Below are positions 49,397-61,137 of a DNA stretch of 64,000 nucleotides, in pieces. The notes beneath the pieces are model-generated. The model made no database searches and was not told the DNA's origin. It saw nothing but the letters and a program-made list of their open reading frames with translations. The stretch comes from Massariosphaeria phaeospora (lineage: Eukaryota; Ascomycota; Dothideomycetes; Pleosporales). The stretch is taken from contig JAADJZ010000037.1 in NCBI GenBank assembly GCA_011032825.1, positions 62,001-126,000 of the forward strand, written 5' to 3'. Every line of letters begins with the position of its first letter. The first letter of the stretch is position 1. The position numbers and the translations under genes are program-made.

Positions 49397-50285
49397 TTAT
49401 TGCGCCGCCACTTCGGGCTGTGCGGCTTCATGCGCGTCATTCCCTGCATCTGCAAGATCTTCGCCCTCTGGTGTTTCTTCTGTAGGCGCGGGATGGCCTT
49501 CGAAGAGGCGGATCCACCACGCGGGAGGGTCCAGCGGGCTGTGGCCGTCGTGGAGCGGCGGGTATACGTCGTTGAAAAAGTACCAAACTAGCGCATGTCA
49601 GCATCAACATGTACCGCAGCGCGGGGGGTCACGAGTCTGACTTACTATGGCCCACGACAATACCGCACAGCTCGTCTTTCGGTATCGTGCCGTGCATAAC
49701 CAGCGAGAAGCACATGAGCACCCACGGCAGATACGGCGCGCGGAACACCATCAAGCCTAGGAAGCTGAGCAGCGTGTCCGGGTTCTTGCGGCTCCAGATG
49801 TAGATGAGCGTGCTGGACAGCGCGGAGCCGAGGAAGGCCATGGAGAACAGGGGCGCCATGCACAGCAGCAGCGTCGACGTGAAGGCCAGCAGCCACGAGA
49901 AGTGCGCGGGCGAGCGGCCCGACGACTCCTCGAGCAGCCGCGAGTAGCGCTGCAGGAAGAAGATGTGGTACAGCAGGTCGAGGCTCAGCGGGCCGAAGTA
50001 GAAGAAGGTGGTCACGAGGCGCCAGTACTGGGTAGGTGAGGCGGTGGTCAGCAAATGCGTGCGCGCAAGCTTGAGTGTGGGAGAAAGATGTACCTGGCTG
50101 CGGTAGAAGACAGTGCGGAAGCTGTAGAAGAGCTGGAAGGGATCGAGGATTTCGCATTGCACCAGTACGCTCGCGCTCAGCGCGGCGGTCATCCACCAGC
50201 GCGTGCACACGGGCATCTCGAAGAACCACTGCTCCAGCGGGAACTGGCCGCGGATGCCGTCGCCGCCGGCAAGCACGTTCGCCAT
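49397..50285 (-). CDS. der1: Derlin (DER1), ER-associated degradation
   Basis: Three exons on the minus strand (50094-50285, 49646-50027, 49397-49587), 254 residues. The sequence shows the derlin pattern: FPLEQWFFEMPVCTRWWMTA at the first membrane segment, LFYSFRTVFYRSQ, then YWRLVTTFFYFGPLSLDLLY, multiple hydrophobic segments and WVLMCFSLVMHG before a polar tail. Derlins are rhomboid-fold pseudoproteases that form part of the ER retrotranslocation channel with Hrd1. No catalytic Ser/His dyad is expected. The tail (about 60 residues) is rich in Pro, Glu and Ala. The gene is divergent from CENP-A with a 763-bp spacer. Confidence 0.9.
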
Positions 50286-51048
50286 GGTGGTGGTATATCG
50301 GGCGTGTTGTCGGGAGTGTTGAGTATATTTACGGAAAGATGGATGCGGGAGTGGATGGTGGAGTGGAGAGTGGAGTGAAGAGTGGCAGGCCGGGCAAGAT
50401 GTTGTGTATGAATGATGAGGCGCGAGAGGAACAGTGCTGTCGGCGCGGGTAACCGGCGAAGATGAGGACAACTATACGATAAGCGCGGACAGCAGTCACA
50501 CGAGCCGGCACTTGAGGTCGCTGCGCGTTGGATTGTTTGCTTGCGGCTACGTAACCTGCATCTCCGCCTCCGCCGCCCGCCAAGGTAAGGTTATCTAATC
50601 AGCACGTGACCGCCCGCCCCCAGCCACTTGCCAGCCACCATCCCCCAGCCCCGCCCATTCATCACTCCCCACAACCGTCCGTCTGCGGCAGCCCCCTTGC
50701 TGGAGGACGAGCAATGTCCCGTTGTTTTGAGTGCCGCGTCCTGCTGCTCTACTCCATCGATTCCTCTTCTTCGCCTCTGCTGCGTTGATTCCTCTCTCTT
50801 TTGCCTGAAATTCTGAGATCGCGCGAAAAACGGAACGCGACAAGCTTCTCGCGTCGGATCACGAGCGCGCCACGCCTAGCTAGCCACCACCAGCACCACG
50901 ACCCCGTCTTCTCCACACCACAATTGCCATTCACCCTCTCGCGAGCGCACCATTGGCCCTACAGGCCCACTTCCCCGTCTGCGCCGGCCACCGAATCCCC
51001 GCCCCGGCCTGACCCCGCGACGACTGCCAATTGCACGACGCCGACGCG

Positions 51049-51615
51049 ATGCCGCCCAAAGGACGAAATGTCGGGCGCCCGACGCGCGGAGGAGGCGCTG
51101 TGGGACGCGGCGGGAAAAGGAATTCTCAAGGTCGCAGAGAGTCGGGCAAACGCCGTATGTCACCTTTCCCATCGACGAGCAGGTCCATTCTCCAGCAGCC
51201 AGCTAATGCCCGACTTCCAGTAGGCGAAATCGGACCCGCGCCCAAGCGCAACAAGCGGTACAAGCCAGGCACAGTCGCGCTGCGCGAAATCCGCAAGTAC
51301 CAGAAGACGACCGAGCTGCTCCTGCTCCGAACCCCATTCCAGCGGCTGGTAAGCCTGGCCTAGCCCCTCCTGCGACCAAACTCTTACGCATCCGTCTAGG
51401 TACGAGAGATCGCGACCTCGTGGACGCACAACGGCGAAGCCGCTCGCTGGCACAGCATGGCCTTGGTCGCCCTGCAGGAGGCCACCGAGGCGTTTCTCGT
51501 CAACCTCTTCCACGACGCGAATCTGTGCGCCATCCATGCGAAGCGCGTTACCATCCAGCAAAAGGACATTCAGCTCGCGCGAAGGCTGCGCGCTGCCTGG
51601 GGCGCGCCGGTATAA
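51049..51615 (+). CDS. cse4: Centromeric histone H3 variant CENP-A (CenH3)
   Basis: Three exons (51049-51154, 51221-51348, 51400-51615), 149 residues. The start [16 protein letters not shown] differs from the H3 tail ARTKQT. The fold begins at [20 protein letters not shown] (about residues 55-74) and continues TPFQRLVREIA. Loop 1 is longer than in H3 ([14 protein letters not shown]) and is followed by [16 protein letters not shown], the alpha-2 helix of the CENP-A targeting domain. The C-terminal part, [20 protein letters not shown], is nearly invariant in all H3-like proteins. CENP-A replaces H3 in centromeric nucleosomes and founds the kinetochore. The start was chosen over an in-frame ATG 18 bases upstream because it gives the usual MPPK beginning; this is not certain. 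Confidence 0.94.
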
Positions 51616-53319
51616 AGCGCGTGGATTCTTCGATTGTTCAATTCATTGGCGGGCAAGCGGGCGGGTCTAGGGTGCATGTCAGGATCTGATCTGATCTGAA
51701 TTGGATTGGTGGATGTTGCCTCGCAGATATACATGTATACTGTGTTGCATCGTAAACTCCACTTGGGCGGTTCGGTGCGGTTTGAGTTGGTTCGAGACAC
51801 GGCAAAGGGCCGCGGCGTTCACTGGCGCAAGAGCTGGTGGTGGTGTTGACGGCGATCGGTCCTGGATTGTCTTTGTCTTCTTAAGGTTGGGTTTGTCCCA
51901 TTGCTATACCAACCGGCCATGTTCGTGCTTTGGTTGCCGCGGAAATCAATCCAATAATACTCTTTTCCAAACTAAGCTTGCATGTCCACTTTCCCGCGTA
52001 GAACCAAACCAAACCAAACCAAACCAGAACGTCGATGGGTTTATCTTACATGGATGGGAAGATGCTCGACTCCCAGCGTCCCCCGACATAAGCACCTCAG
52101 GGCAACTTTTTTCGCCTGCCTCCTTGTAAGACTAAACAAGTGTGCGTCTCTCTACCCAACATAAAGAGGCCTAGTATCTATCGCACTGCCGGCTGTCACC
52201 ACCACTAGCTAGCATGTGTCCACAGCTCAGCTCAGCTCAGCTCACCTCACCTCACCGCACATCTCCACCCGCACCAAACACTCATGCCCCTGTCTACCTA
52301 CATAGACCAACTACTATCTTCTCCCGCGTTCCCCCTTTTCTGTACAACATGCATAAAACCCGCTCAGCTCAGTCCAGTTCAGTGCGTTCTATCCCAGCCA
52401 ACCAAACCAAACTGTCGACCTCTAGCACGCTGTACGCGAGATCAGAGCAAGCTGCGGTAGAGGTAGTAGTTTAGTGTATACCTCCTACACTTCGACTTGG
52501 TTTAGTTTAGTTCAGTTCAGCTTCCCTTGACTTACCTCGACCTAACCCCATGCGACATCCAAAATCCGCAAACAATAGGATAACTGAACCGCACTGTTCC
52601 ACTCTACTCTGCCGGGGAGGTGCGTAGAAAAGTAGTACGTTAGAAGGAAGGATAGTACGTCTCAAAGGCTGTTGTATGCATGTACATTTGCTACTCATAT
52701 CTTCTTTAGTAGTTTCACATTCCCAAACATCACATAATCTAACTTATACGTGCAACGTACTAAACCGTAACAACACCAGCAAGCTCCCTCCCCCTTCTTC
52801 TTTTTCTCCTCTTCCTACTCCTCCTCCTCCTCCTCCCCTTCCTCCCTTTCCATATACACCATACCAACTCAGTCTCATCTTATCTCATCTCCGCTCCTGT
52901 TATCTCATCTCATCTCCTCAAGAACAAGTTGCGTTGATTTCCCCCGGTACATTCTTGCACTAGCTGAGCTACACATTCACGTATAGCGGCGGTCTGGTGG
53001 TTAGTTAGTTGGTTGTTTATGTGGATTTCAAATTCGAGGGAGGTTAATGTTTGTTTTGTTTTGCTAGATAGATAGGTTAAGAGTTGGAATGACCGGAAAT
53101 GATCTGAAATGAACTGGGCTGGATTGAACTGGGCTGAATTGAGCTGGACTGGATTGAACTGGAATTGGGACTAATGCTGACGATCGAGCGATTTGGAAGA
53201 GCGTTGAACTTGTAGGAGGTACACGGAACCTATCCTAACCTCATCTATCTCCGCTCAGGAACCTCCTCTCCCACTCAACTCCGCCTCACATCAGCACACC
53301 CGTCTCCGCACCCGCGTCT
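51616..53319. other. Intergenic, simple-sequence rich
   Basis: 1.7 kb between two 3' ends. It holds AACCA/AACC runs near 52005-52025, CAGCT runs near 52224-52245, AACTG-type clusters (52362-52384, 52499-52520, 53110-53160) and a CTC run near 52815-52840. No gene was seen. Confidence 0.55.
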
Positions 53320-54401
53320 TTAGCCCCCCATCGCAGAACTCGCCAACTCCCCAATCTGCGCTCCCAACCTTTCCACCCCCTCATCCCCCCACCCTGGCTC
53401 CACCTTCCCCCTCAAATCCGCCCCAAACCCCCCCTCCTCATCAAACACCGCCGCAACCGCCAACATCTCCCACGCCCTCGTATGCAGCCGATCCACGACG
53501 CCATTCCGCCCATCTTCATCCCACAGCCGGCGTGCCTCGCGACTAAAAGCCGCCATATCAGGCACATCGACCACCGTCCACGGCGTGGCCGTCTCGGATC
53601 CACCCTCGTCGTCGACCAGCAAGGCAATCAGCTCGTTCGTCGTCACAGTATGACTCGCAAAATACGCCGCGCGATTCCGGAACCGATGAGGCGCGCGCAA
53701 CACCGCAACCACGGCCTCGCCATTCAGTGCCGCGCGACTAATACTCGTGTGCTGGTCGCCCGACCCAAACCGCGTGATCGTGCGCGCTACGCCGTCGACC
53801 CAGAACTTGCCTGCGCGCATCGCCCAGTCGAACCAGATGCCCGTGACGATGCCCGTCCAGGCCGGCACGCTGGTATTGCCGCCCGCAGCCGCGGCCTGCA
53901 GTTCTTCTTCCAGGACGCGCTGGGCGGCGACTTTGAGCTGCGCGGAGGGGATGGATGCGACGGCCGGGTGGAAGGTGTCGAAGCCGAATTCGTTAGTGAT
54001 GATGTGTTTGATGGTGGGGGAGGCGAGGGCGGCGCGGATGATGGTGCGGCGGTGGATGGTGGCGGTGGGGTTGAAGAGCTCGATGAGGGCGTCTTGGTTG
54101 TGGAGGGCGGTGGTGAGGGCAGGGACATCGTCGTAGGCGGCGTATTTGAGCGAGATGGATGGGTCGTTGGAGGGGAGGGCGCGGCCTCCTGGGCGGGAGA
54201 TAACGGTCACTGTGAAGCCGGCTTGGAGAAGGGCGGGGACGACGATGGCGCCGAGGGTTCCGGACGCCTGGATAGGTATGTTAGTACTGTGTCAGGAGGA
54301 TGAAAATGGGGAAAAGGGCTGAAGAGGCTGAAGGACCGGGTGTTGAGTTAGGAAGTGTAAAAACATACGCCGAGCACCGCAACATTCTGAATGGAAGACA
54401 T
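53320..54401 (-). CDS. NmrA-like / isoflavone-reductase-type NAD(P)-dependent protein
   Basis: Two exons on the minus strand, 54369-54401 and 53320-54267 (GTATGT...CCAG); 326 residues. The 11-residue first exon joins to give SIQNVAVLGASGTLGAIVVP, a Rossmann nucleotide-binding start with the GxSGxxG pattern. It is followed by the VTVISRP strand, where Arg after the second strand points to NADP(H). Then come the ITNEFGFDTFHP region and AWTGIVTGIWFDWA, as in fungal NmrA-like/PCBER-type reductases. No short-chain dehydrogenase YxxxK is needed in this group. Members are either aromatic-compound reductases or redox sensors. It is divergent from a Zn2Cys6 regulator and close to an MFS transporter, so it may act on a compound handled by that module. 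Confidence 0.82.
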
Positions 54402-54573
54402 CTAGCTTCAGGCCGGTTGGAATCCTTTCTGAGACGTCTTTTCCGGGCGTCGACACCGAAATCTTTATACCCCAAATCTAACTCTTAGTCTATCTTTGAC
54501 TCCATGAATATGCGTGTGAAGTGTCGTATGTCGAGTGTTGATTGGCCCGATGGATCTCCAACTAGCGTAGCAG

Positions 54574-54591
54574 GCATCGGCCGAACCCTGC
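54574..54591. promoter_or_regulatory. Candidate Zn2Cys6 site, copy 1 of 18-bp repeat
   Basis: The 18-mer GCATCGGCCGAACCCTGC contains the palindrome TCGGCCGA, that is CGG and CCG half-sites with no spacer. It lies 173 bases upstream of the reductase ATG and is repeated exactly 231 bases further on. Confidence 0.5.
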
Positions 54592-54804
54592 TGTTATTCG
54601 ACCTCGCATCAGACCTCGTATACTGGCTTACAAATGGCTGCCCGGCACTGACGCACGAAAATCCTCGTTGGACCTGCAATAGTAGCTCCGTGTTGCCATA
54701 ACGGATTCCCCTACCAATCGGTAGGCCACTCACTCCACAGCAAAAACTTGAGTCATCAGCGCCGGCGCACGCCCTCGACGTTTCCGTCAGACAGCCTCAA
54801 GCTA

Positions 54805-54822
54805 GCATCGGCCGAACCCTGC
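54805..54822. promoter_or_regulatory. Candidate Zn2Cys6 site, copy 2 of 18-bp repeat
   Basis: An exact second copy of GCATCGGCCGAACCCTGC, 13 bases before the ATG of the Zn2Cys6 regulator. Its position close to the start would suit autoregulation. Confidence 0.5.
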
Positions 54823-54834
54823 CCTTGTATTGAG

Positions 54835-56555
54835 ATGTCGAACAGGGAAACCGGACAGCTCAAGTCCCCAAACGCATGCGAATCCTGCCGAAGCCGGAAA
54901 CAGCGGTGCGACAAAACTCTTCCCAGTTGCTCCCGATGTACCTCGTAAGCCATGCATGCCCCTGTACCTTTCGTACGCTGTCAACATGGTCATTGACCAA
55001 AACCGTTGTTTTAGGAAGCTTCTTCCATGCAGCTATTTCCAGTCGCAGCTCGATGCTCGCAAGTCGCCGGCTTCTTTTTCCATTCCGGCGTTACTGGTAC
55101 AGCAATGCCCGAACTGCCTAGACCTCTCCGTTCATGGCGATCGCGAGCTGCTGCAAGCGAGTAGTACCGACAGCGATCCCTCGCAAATGACACGATTGGT
55201 TGCTGAAGTGTTCGAGAGCGCTCGCCTCACACCGACAAGTCTAGCCAGTGATTACACCAAAACGATACATACGCGACTGCCCATCGTCGACCCAGATGAA
55301 TTAATCTCAAAGCTGGGCTCGTGGCCGGCGCCGCAAACTGGCGATGCTGATCTGGCGGCTCTGCTGTGGGCGCTTTACCTTGTCACGCGACGGCCCTGCG
55401 CAGACGCGGCCCACTCCACGCGGAGCGTGCTGTATCGTAGCGTGCGGCAGATGTTCATGCTCCGAGTGTCAGGGGGCGTGACGATCGAATTGCTTCAAGC
55501 GGGACTGCTCATTACGTATTATGCATGCGGGCATGGACTTCCACAAGACGCACACTTGATTCTGGCGACCTGTGCCACTATGGCGCGGTTGATGGGGTTC
55601 GATTTCGACGCGATGGACAGCTCGGGTGCCCTCAACGACCAGCGATCGGCATGTCGGTGGGCAATTGTGCTTCTTGATAGGTTTGCCAGTCAACGTAGCC
55701 ATGTACCAGTTGCCCCTCACTAATGGATCCGCAGAACGATAGTGCTATTGAGTATCGAGAATCCAGTACCGTTAGTGTTGCCGATGAGTCCAACATCTAA
55801 TGTCGAACATCTTGCTTCGGTGTTAAACCATGATGGGCCCTATCGAAGTTTTGATCTCTGCTCGAGGGTTGCGTTGCTTGTTGGAGCGGCTTTAGGCTAC
55901 GCGAATAATCCGCAAACTATCGGGCTGGCTGAGTCGACTTATGAAGATATTTGTAGTCGCGTGGAAGCTCTTGTGCGTGTGTTGATCAATTCAGTCGATG
56001 CCGGATCAGACACGTACGCATACTGCGACAGTACGGCACTTGCTGTTATGTGAGTTGCTTGACACCCCGTCTTCTAGATCGACTGCTGAAGTATGGGAAG
56101 TGCTCACCTTGCCCTGCAAGTCGTCAACCCAAGTTGCGCAAAAACCCAGCCCAATCAGAGAGAGACGGCCCTTTTGCAATCGACGCTCCGCATAGTCCAG
56201 GATGAGTTCCGAGCCGCTACCCGCATAATTCATGGAGGAAAACCTGATGCTTTGTCGGTTGTCGCTCTCTGTGTCTTGTCACGTGCGGCAGTCATCCTCG
56301 TGCGTTTGTCTGGCGGTGAATTGCCCAGTAACGGTCTCCAAGAAATACGCTCCGGTATGCAACATTTTGGTGAACGCTGGGTCCTTGCTCGTAAGTATAC
56401 TAGGGAGATTATGTTCCATTCGCTTAGGTGTGTCAGGTGTCTATCTTCGATACATCGACGACATCATGCGGCCGAGAGTCGTCAGAGGTGGGAGCGATTC
56501 CCTCCACGAACGTGTCTTGGACAACACAGGGAATAAAGCTAGCGGTATTTCATGA
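54835..56555 (+). CDS. Zn2Cys6 transcription factor
   Basis: Five exons (54835-54944, 55015-55680, 55735-56049, 56092-56390, 56428-56555), 505 residues. The zinc cluster sits at residues 14-43, and joining exons 1 and 2 gives Cys spacing x2, x6, x6, x2, x6, exactly the Zn2Cys6 pattern. A fungal-specific regulator domain follows, recognised by ARLMGFD and CRWAIVLLDR, with the exon 2-3 junction restoring DRTIVLLSIENP. The last exons continue the helical region (RWVLARVSGVYLRYIDD). The exon 3-4 junction (GTGAGT...GAAG) is the least certain. Family members bind CGG half-sites and usually control neighbouring metabolic or transport genes. The divergent reductase and convergent MFS exporter are likely targets. 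Confidence 0.85.
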
Positions 56556-56886
56556 TCTTTCATGCTCGAATCCAAGATCAAGGCACTTAGCATGGGGAAC
56601 GCCGATATGACGGCACCATCCCGACGTACAGTACGAGCTGGATCCTCATCGTACCCATTGATCAGGATGGGTCGGTGATTCGATGCCGAATAAGGATCAT
56701 GAACGTTTTCTTGATAGCTGTGGATGATATATCAAATGGGTCGTAATTTGTGCGGAAACGAACAGGCAATTCTCTTTCGCTTCAAGTGAAATGGATACAG
56801 CAATACACAAAGTGCGTCGGACATCACTGACTCAGTAGTTGTTCTCAAGCGTTGTTCCAGGCCTTGAATACTCGAAGATCGAAAGC

Positions 56887-58589
56887 TTACGTTGAATGTG
56901 CCTTCTTCATCCTCATCTTGATCTCCCGAACTCCAGCTCTTCCCGCAGTCCCAGATGAAACGACACATGCAGCGACTCCGCATACCACGGAGATAATGTG
57001 GCTGATCTTGCAGCCGTCGAGATAACTTGCCAGCACCTTCTGAAGTTCACTCCCCGTGAACACATGTCGAATTTGCGTTGCACCGATATCGAGAACAACG
57101 TGTGGCTCCACTGTCGGAACATTGCGGGAGATGCTACCCATGACCCCTTGCGCAAAGGCCGCTTCCCCTGCTGCAACGAACAAAGTTGTCCCTAGATGCT
57201 CACAGAATAGGGTCAGCGACGTTACGGCGGAAATATCATCGACAGTAACGATAGCCTGGTTTGATATCATGGGAATCTGCAGTGCAAGTCCCACACCGAT
57301 GGCTGTCAGCAGTTCAAAGCCGATCCAGTCATTTGTAGAGGCGTCGGCGCCCAGCGTATATATCCTCGTGACTCCGGCGGTGCCAAGTAGAGCGCCTAGA
57401 AAGAGAAACGGTTTGTAATGTTGCCAGAAAGTGAGAACGCCGTTTGCCACCATGGTAAAGACGGAAATGCCAAGGACGAGGGGAATAAGGCGGATGCCAC
57501 TCTGAGAAGCCGAGTTGTTGTACACTGATTGGAACTGGACAGGCAGCGTGTAAAGAAGTGGGAAGTAGACTCCAGCCAGAAAGAAAATATAGACCAGGTT
57601 CGGGAGAATGGTCATATTTTTCAGGAGATGGTGTTGAATCATCGCTTTGTCACCCATGCGCCACTCGTTGGCGATGAAGAGCAGGAAGAGGGCGATGAAG
57701 CCGATTAGACTGAGAACCGCGCGCGGGCTCGACCATTGGTAGATGCCAGACCAATGCATAGCGAGAACAAAACATGACAGGGCACCAGTGATAATGATCC
57801 CGCCTAGAAGATCGGTTTGGAGTATCCTTTCCTGCATTGAAGCGGCTTTGGGGGGGATTGGTGGCGTGAAGAAAAAGAACATGGTTATTCCGGCGCAGAA
57901 TCCAATAGGCAGACTGATCCTGTACAGCCGGTGTCATTAGCGATTTCCTCGGGTGAGGTGAGTTAGGCTTACCAGAAGCACCACCGCCATCCAGGGCCGT
58001 CTGTCAAGACACCCCCTAGTAGCGGCCCCACGACGCTGGACACTCCAAAAGTAACACCAAGCACTCCCATGTACGCGGCTCTATACGCCGGCTTCGCTGT
58101 CAACGCGATAATGATGAAGGAACCGGTCATAACCCCTCCACCGCCCATACCAGCAACCACGCGGCCGAATATCAGAACCGAGCTGGTAGGCGCAGCCGCA
58201 CAGATGACATTTCCAACCTCGAACAGGGCGATAGCGAGGAGGAAGGCAAACTTCAAGGAGAAGTACTGGTACGCTTTGCCCCAGGAAGACTGGAAGGCGG
58301 TGTTCGTGATGGTGTAAGCGCTGCCATACCAGGCAATATTCGCGATGCTGCCGAATTCATCGGTGATGCTCGGGATGGCGGTTGCAATGATGGTGCTATC
58401 GAGTGCGGCAAGGAAGATGCTTAGCACCAGTCCAAGGGTAATCATGCAAAGCTTTACGCCTCCTGGGTATTCCATAGGAAGGGTGTTGGCGTTGGAAACG
58501 GGCGGCTCGGTTTGGGTGGTCTCATCGTCGTGGTAGTGGGGCTGAATGATCCGAAGTTCCACGGCCTCGAGGCTTGCACACGTAGCCAT
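56887..58589 (-). CDS. MFS drug:H+ antiporter-type transporter (DHA2, 14 TM)
   Basis: Two exons on the minus strand, 57973-58589 and 56887-57919 (GTAAGC...ACAG), 549 residues. After a 45-residue cytoplasmic start, the first membrane helix carries LAALDSTIIATAIPSI, the DHA signature with the membrane Asp. Motif C follows (GPLLGGVLTD, then WRWCFWISLPIGF across the splice), the hallmark of the 14-helix DHA2 group. Many further hydrophobic helices follow, and a short basic tail ends the chain. Such proteins export toxic compounds or fungal metabolites across the plasma membrane using the proton gradient. It is convergent with the Zn2Cys6 gene (331 bases apart); TCGGCC-type motifs lie 525-580 bases upstream of its start. 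Confidence 0.9.
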
Positions 58590-59145
58590 TTACTCCGTGA
58601 GCAGAGATTGTTTAATTCGTAAGGACAGTTAGGGAGAGCCAATGTCTTGCATGGACAAGTCAGTACCCGATGGAACCACGTCTTCCACTCGATCCTCGGG
58701 ACAGAAGAAGCGATTTCAGGAAGTTGTCAATGGATTGATACTACTGTGGCAAAGCCCTATCGTATCTAGCAGAATGGGTAATGTCCGGACAGAGCCAGTG
58801 GAAAGTGACAAGTGTTGATTGGGGCGAGGTTGCCGTGAGGGTGAGAATAACGCCAAGATGCCGTCATGTTAGTCAGCTCTACTAGCGCTCGTGCTCGCAA
58901 CCTCATCCCGTCTGCCATCAAACGCAACACCGACAACACCGAGTCGGAAGCGATCAAGGTAGGTGCGAAAGACAACTATGAGGGAAATGAAGCCGAAGTT
59001 AACGAGTAGACAGGTTGCACCGCGCCTACTACCGCCGCTGTGTCCGAGAGCCTCTACTCGTCCTCCGCGTTCGCCGTTGTTGCACCTGTGCGCCGCCTGG
59101 ATACCGTAGTCACCGGCCGATGTTCGGCCTACCTGCAGGAAAGCC

Positions 59146-59913
59146 CTACATCCAAGGCGTCTCGGCCGATTTGTGATACCCGCTTTGTCGACACCTAGAA
59201 CAGTGCTGTTGATTGTTGGTCGGCGTGGACTTGCCGGCGTGGGCATATGCGGCTTTGCGATTCTTTTCGAAGAGCTGGAGACTCCATTCCGCTAGTGAAC
59301 TAGGCTTTGGCGACACAGTATCTGTCGGGTCAGCATTCTCGGCCCATGTTTCAGCCAACGCGGCAAGTACTGCTACGGCTTGACCGGCTACGTCCTCCCC
59401 GGGTGCTGTCGCAGTGGCAGTGGGAGTCGACGACGCCGCGGCAGTGTCTGCGGCGTGTGCGATCGTCTGTGACTCTGCGTCCGGCGCCTTGGAGGGAGTC
59501 GACGACGCTGCGGCAGTGTTTGCGGCATGTGCGATCATCTGTGACTCTGCCTCCGGCGCCTTAGAGGGCTCCGTAGTGGGAGTCGACGACGCTGTGGCAT
59601 TATCTGCAGCATGTGCGATCGTCTGTGACTCTGCCTTGAGCGCGTTGGAATGCTCCATGTTGGTCTTGTTCAACCGCTCGTATTGGGCCTCCAACCGGAC
59701 ATACCTGTTCCAGGTCTGTACGATAGGCTGACGTTCGCAGTTACTGCGGAAAAAGTTCCAAAGCATTTCGCGCCCGCTCGGGTTGAAGACTGCTGGGGAG
59801 GGGCCTCCCGCTTCAGCTTGAAGAATCTCGGATTCCCAGATGTTCAACAAAGTGTTGAACGTGGCGACCACACGGTCTTGCACCTCGGGGCTCAAGGACA
59901 TGGTGATCGACAT
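59146..59913 (-). CDS. Repeat-containing hypothetical protein with C-terminal Cys/His motif
   Basis: A single exon of 255 residues. Residues 1-90 are helical (VQDRVVATFNTLLNIWESEI; SGREMLWNFFRSNCERQPIV). Then come three tandem copies of a 24-28 residue unit of the form AESQTIAHAADTAAASSTP, and an acidic/Ala linker. A C-terminal segment with HCSRCRQSGYH, the first half of a zinc knuckle, follows. The expected last Cys is missing because the frame stops seven residues later, so a further exon may exist. A divergent Cys-motif gene begins 242 bases upstream. Family not recognised. Confidence 0.6.
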   Translation of the reverse strand: MSITMSLSPEVQDRVVATFNTLLNIWESEILQAEAGGPSPAVFNPSGREMLWNFFRSNCERQPIVQTWNRYVRLEAQYERLNKTNMEHSNALKAESQTIAHAADNATASSTPTTEPSKAPEAESQMIAHAANTAAASSTPSKAPDAESQTIAHAADTAAASSTPTATATAPGEDVAGQAVAVLAALAETWAENADPTDTVSPKPSSLAEWSLQLFEKNRKAAYAHAGKSTPTNNQQHCSRCRQSGYHKSAETPWM

Positions 59914-60155
59914 GGTGATCGATCTTGAGTATACGCGGTTCTGTTCAACGTCAATGTTTGTGGCACGAAGGCTTACTACGAGGAGTTGTATCTTTGTGGG
60001 GTAACCTAAATCGCCGGCGCTGCCAAGCCTTTTGCGCTATGGTGGCCCGTGCTCTCGTTCAACAGAAGAACCCAAATCTGCGTTACCTGCGACCTCGCTG
60101 CAAATATTGCTTCTCTCTGTCTGGACTGTATTCTTTCCCCTCTCCATTATTTAGG

Positions 60156-60751
60156 ATGCAGTTCTTCAACTTGGGTAACTCTTCTCCCACCAATGGCGGT
60201 GCCACTCAGCGACCACCAGTAATACCACTGGCCGCTGCCAATGCCGGTAGCCAGCAGCAGTCCTTCGCAGACTCCGACGATCACCGTACGCCCCCAAACC
60301 CGCTTGACACAAACGCAGTGGCACAGTACCAGGTAAGTATGGGTTGTAACCCGCGCTCCAAGTACTGTTTGTGCTGTGGACAAGGCCACGGGATTGCTAA
60401 ACTCAAGGACTGGGTCAACTGCGTCGGTCGATGCTGGCGATGCGCAAAGTCACACCCGGGCAGAGTAAGTATGAGCGTGTCAGAAACGTAATCTATTTCT
60501 GACTCCGATCTTAGGTCTGCCGCACATGGAAAGATCAGTACAGAGTGTCCTGGTGGGCGCGCCACCTAGGAATGTCCCCAACGACGCTTGCTACCTCGAT
60601 ATGTCCTGGAGGACCTTACCGAGGTCTCCCTGTTTTGCACGACAATGTTTCGTTTGCGGTTGGACAAAAGGGGTTGGATAAAGGCAAAGAAGTCGAACCC
60701 CAGGCCGACAAGAATGAGGAAACGGGCAACGATACCTCCATGACCATTTAG
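60156..60751 (+). CDS. Small cysteine-rich hypothetical protein
   Basis: Two exons, 60156-60464 and 60515-60751, with a GTAAGT...TTAG phase-0 intron; 181 residues. Residues 1-60 are polar. Then come SKYCLCCGQGHGIAKL, NCVGRCWRCAKSHPGR and, across the splice, VCRTWKDQYR: a Cys/His set that looks like a tandem zinc-binding knuckle. The pattern CxxCGQxGH...C..CWRC..HPGRxC recurs in uncharacterised fungal proteins. A second GTAAGT lies at 60332 without a clear acceptor. The stop at 60749-60751 overlaps an acceptor-like ATTTAG, and the frame after it (to 61081, with EQQGFYRGYFEAVRN) is open and protein-like. A third exon with an unidentified donor is therefore possible. Confidence 0.55.
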
Positions 60752-61137
60752 GATTGCATTGATTCGGAGCAACAAGGGTTCTATCGTGGCTACTTTGAAG
60801 CAGTTCGCAACACAGGGCTCGTCAGTGTCGGACAATTGACTCTTCCCGAAGATGACGATCGACACCCGTTTCAACGGGGACGGCAATTCGGTGCGTATGC
60901 GGTTCCAATAGCGCTAAAGCAAGCTATGTATCCACAGTCTTCGGAGTGGGATACCCGCAAAGTCAAATCGGAGTGGAACACGGACGATATGGACGACCCC
61001 AAAGGTAAGGTTGAGGAGGGGTCTTTCTGGATCGGCCTTGGGATTCGACTATACGAGTTTGGACTCCTCGATGACGATTGAGCTGTCATATTTTCTCGAT
61101 GTTGGCCTCGACACAGAACTGTTTTAGAGGGCAAAGG

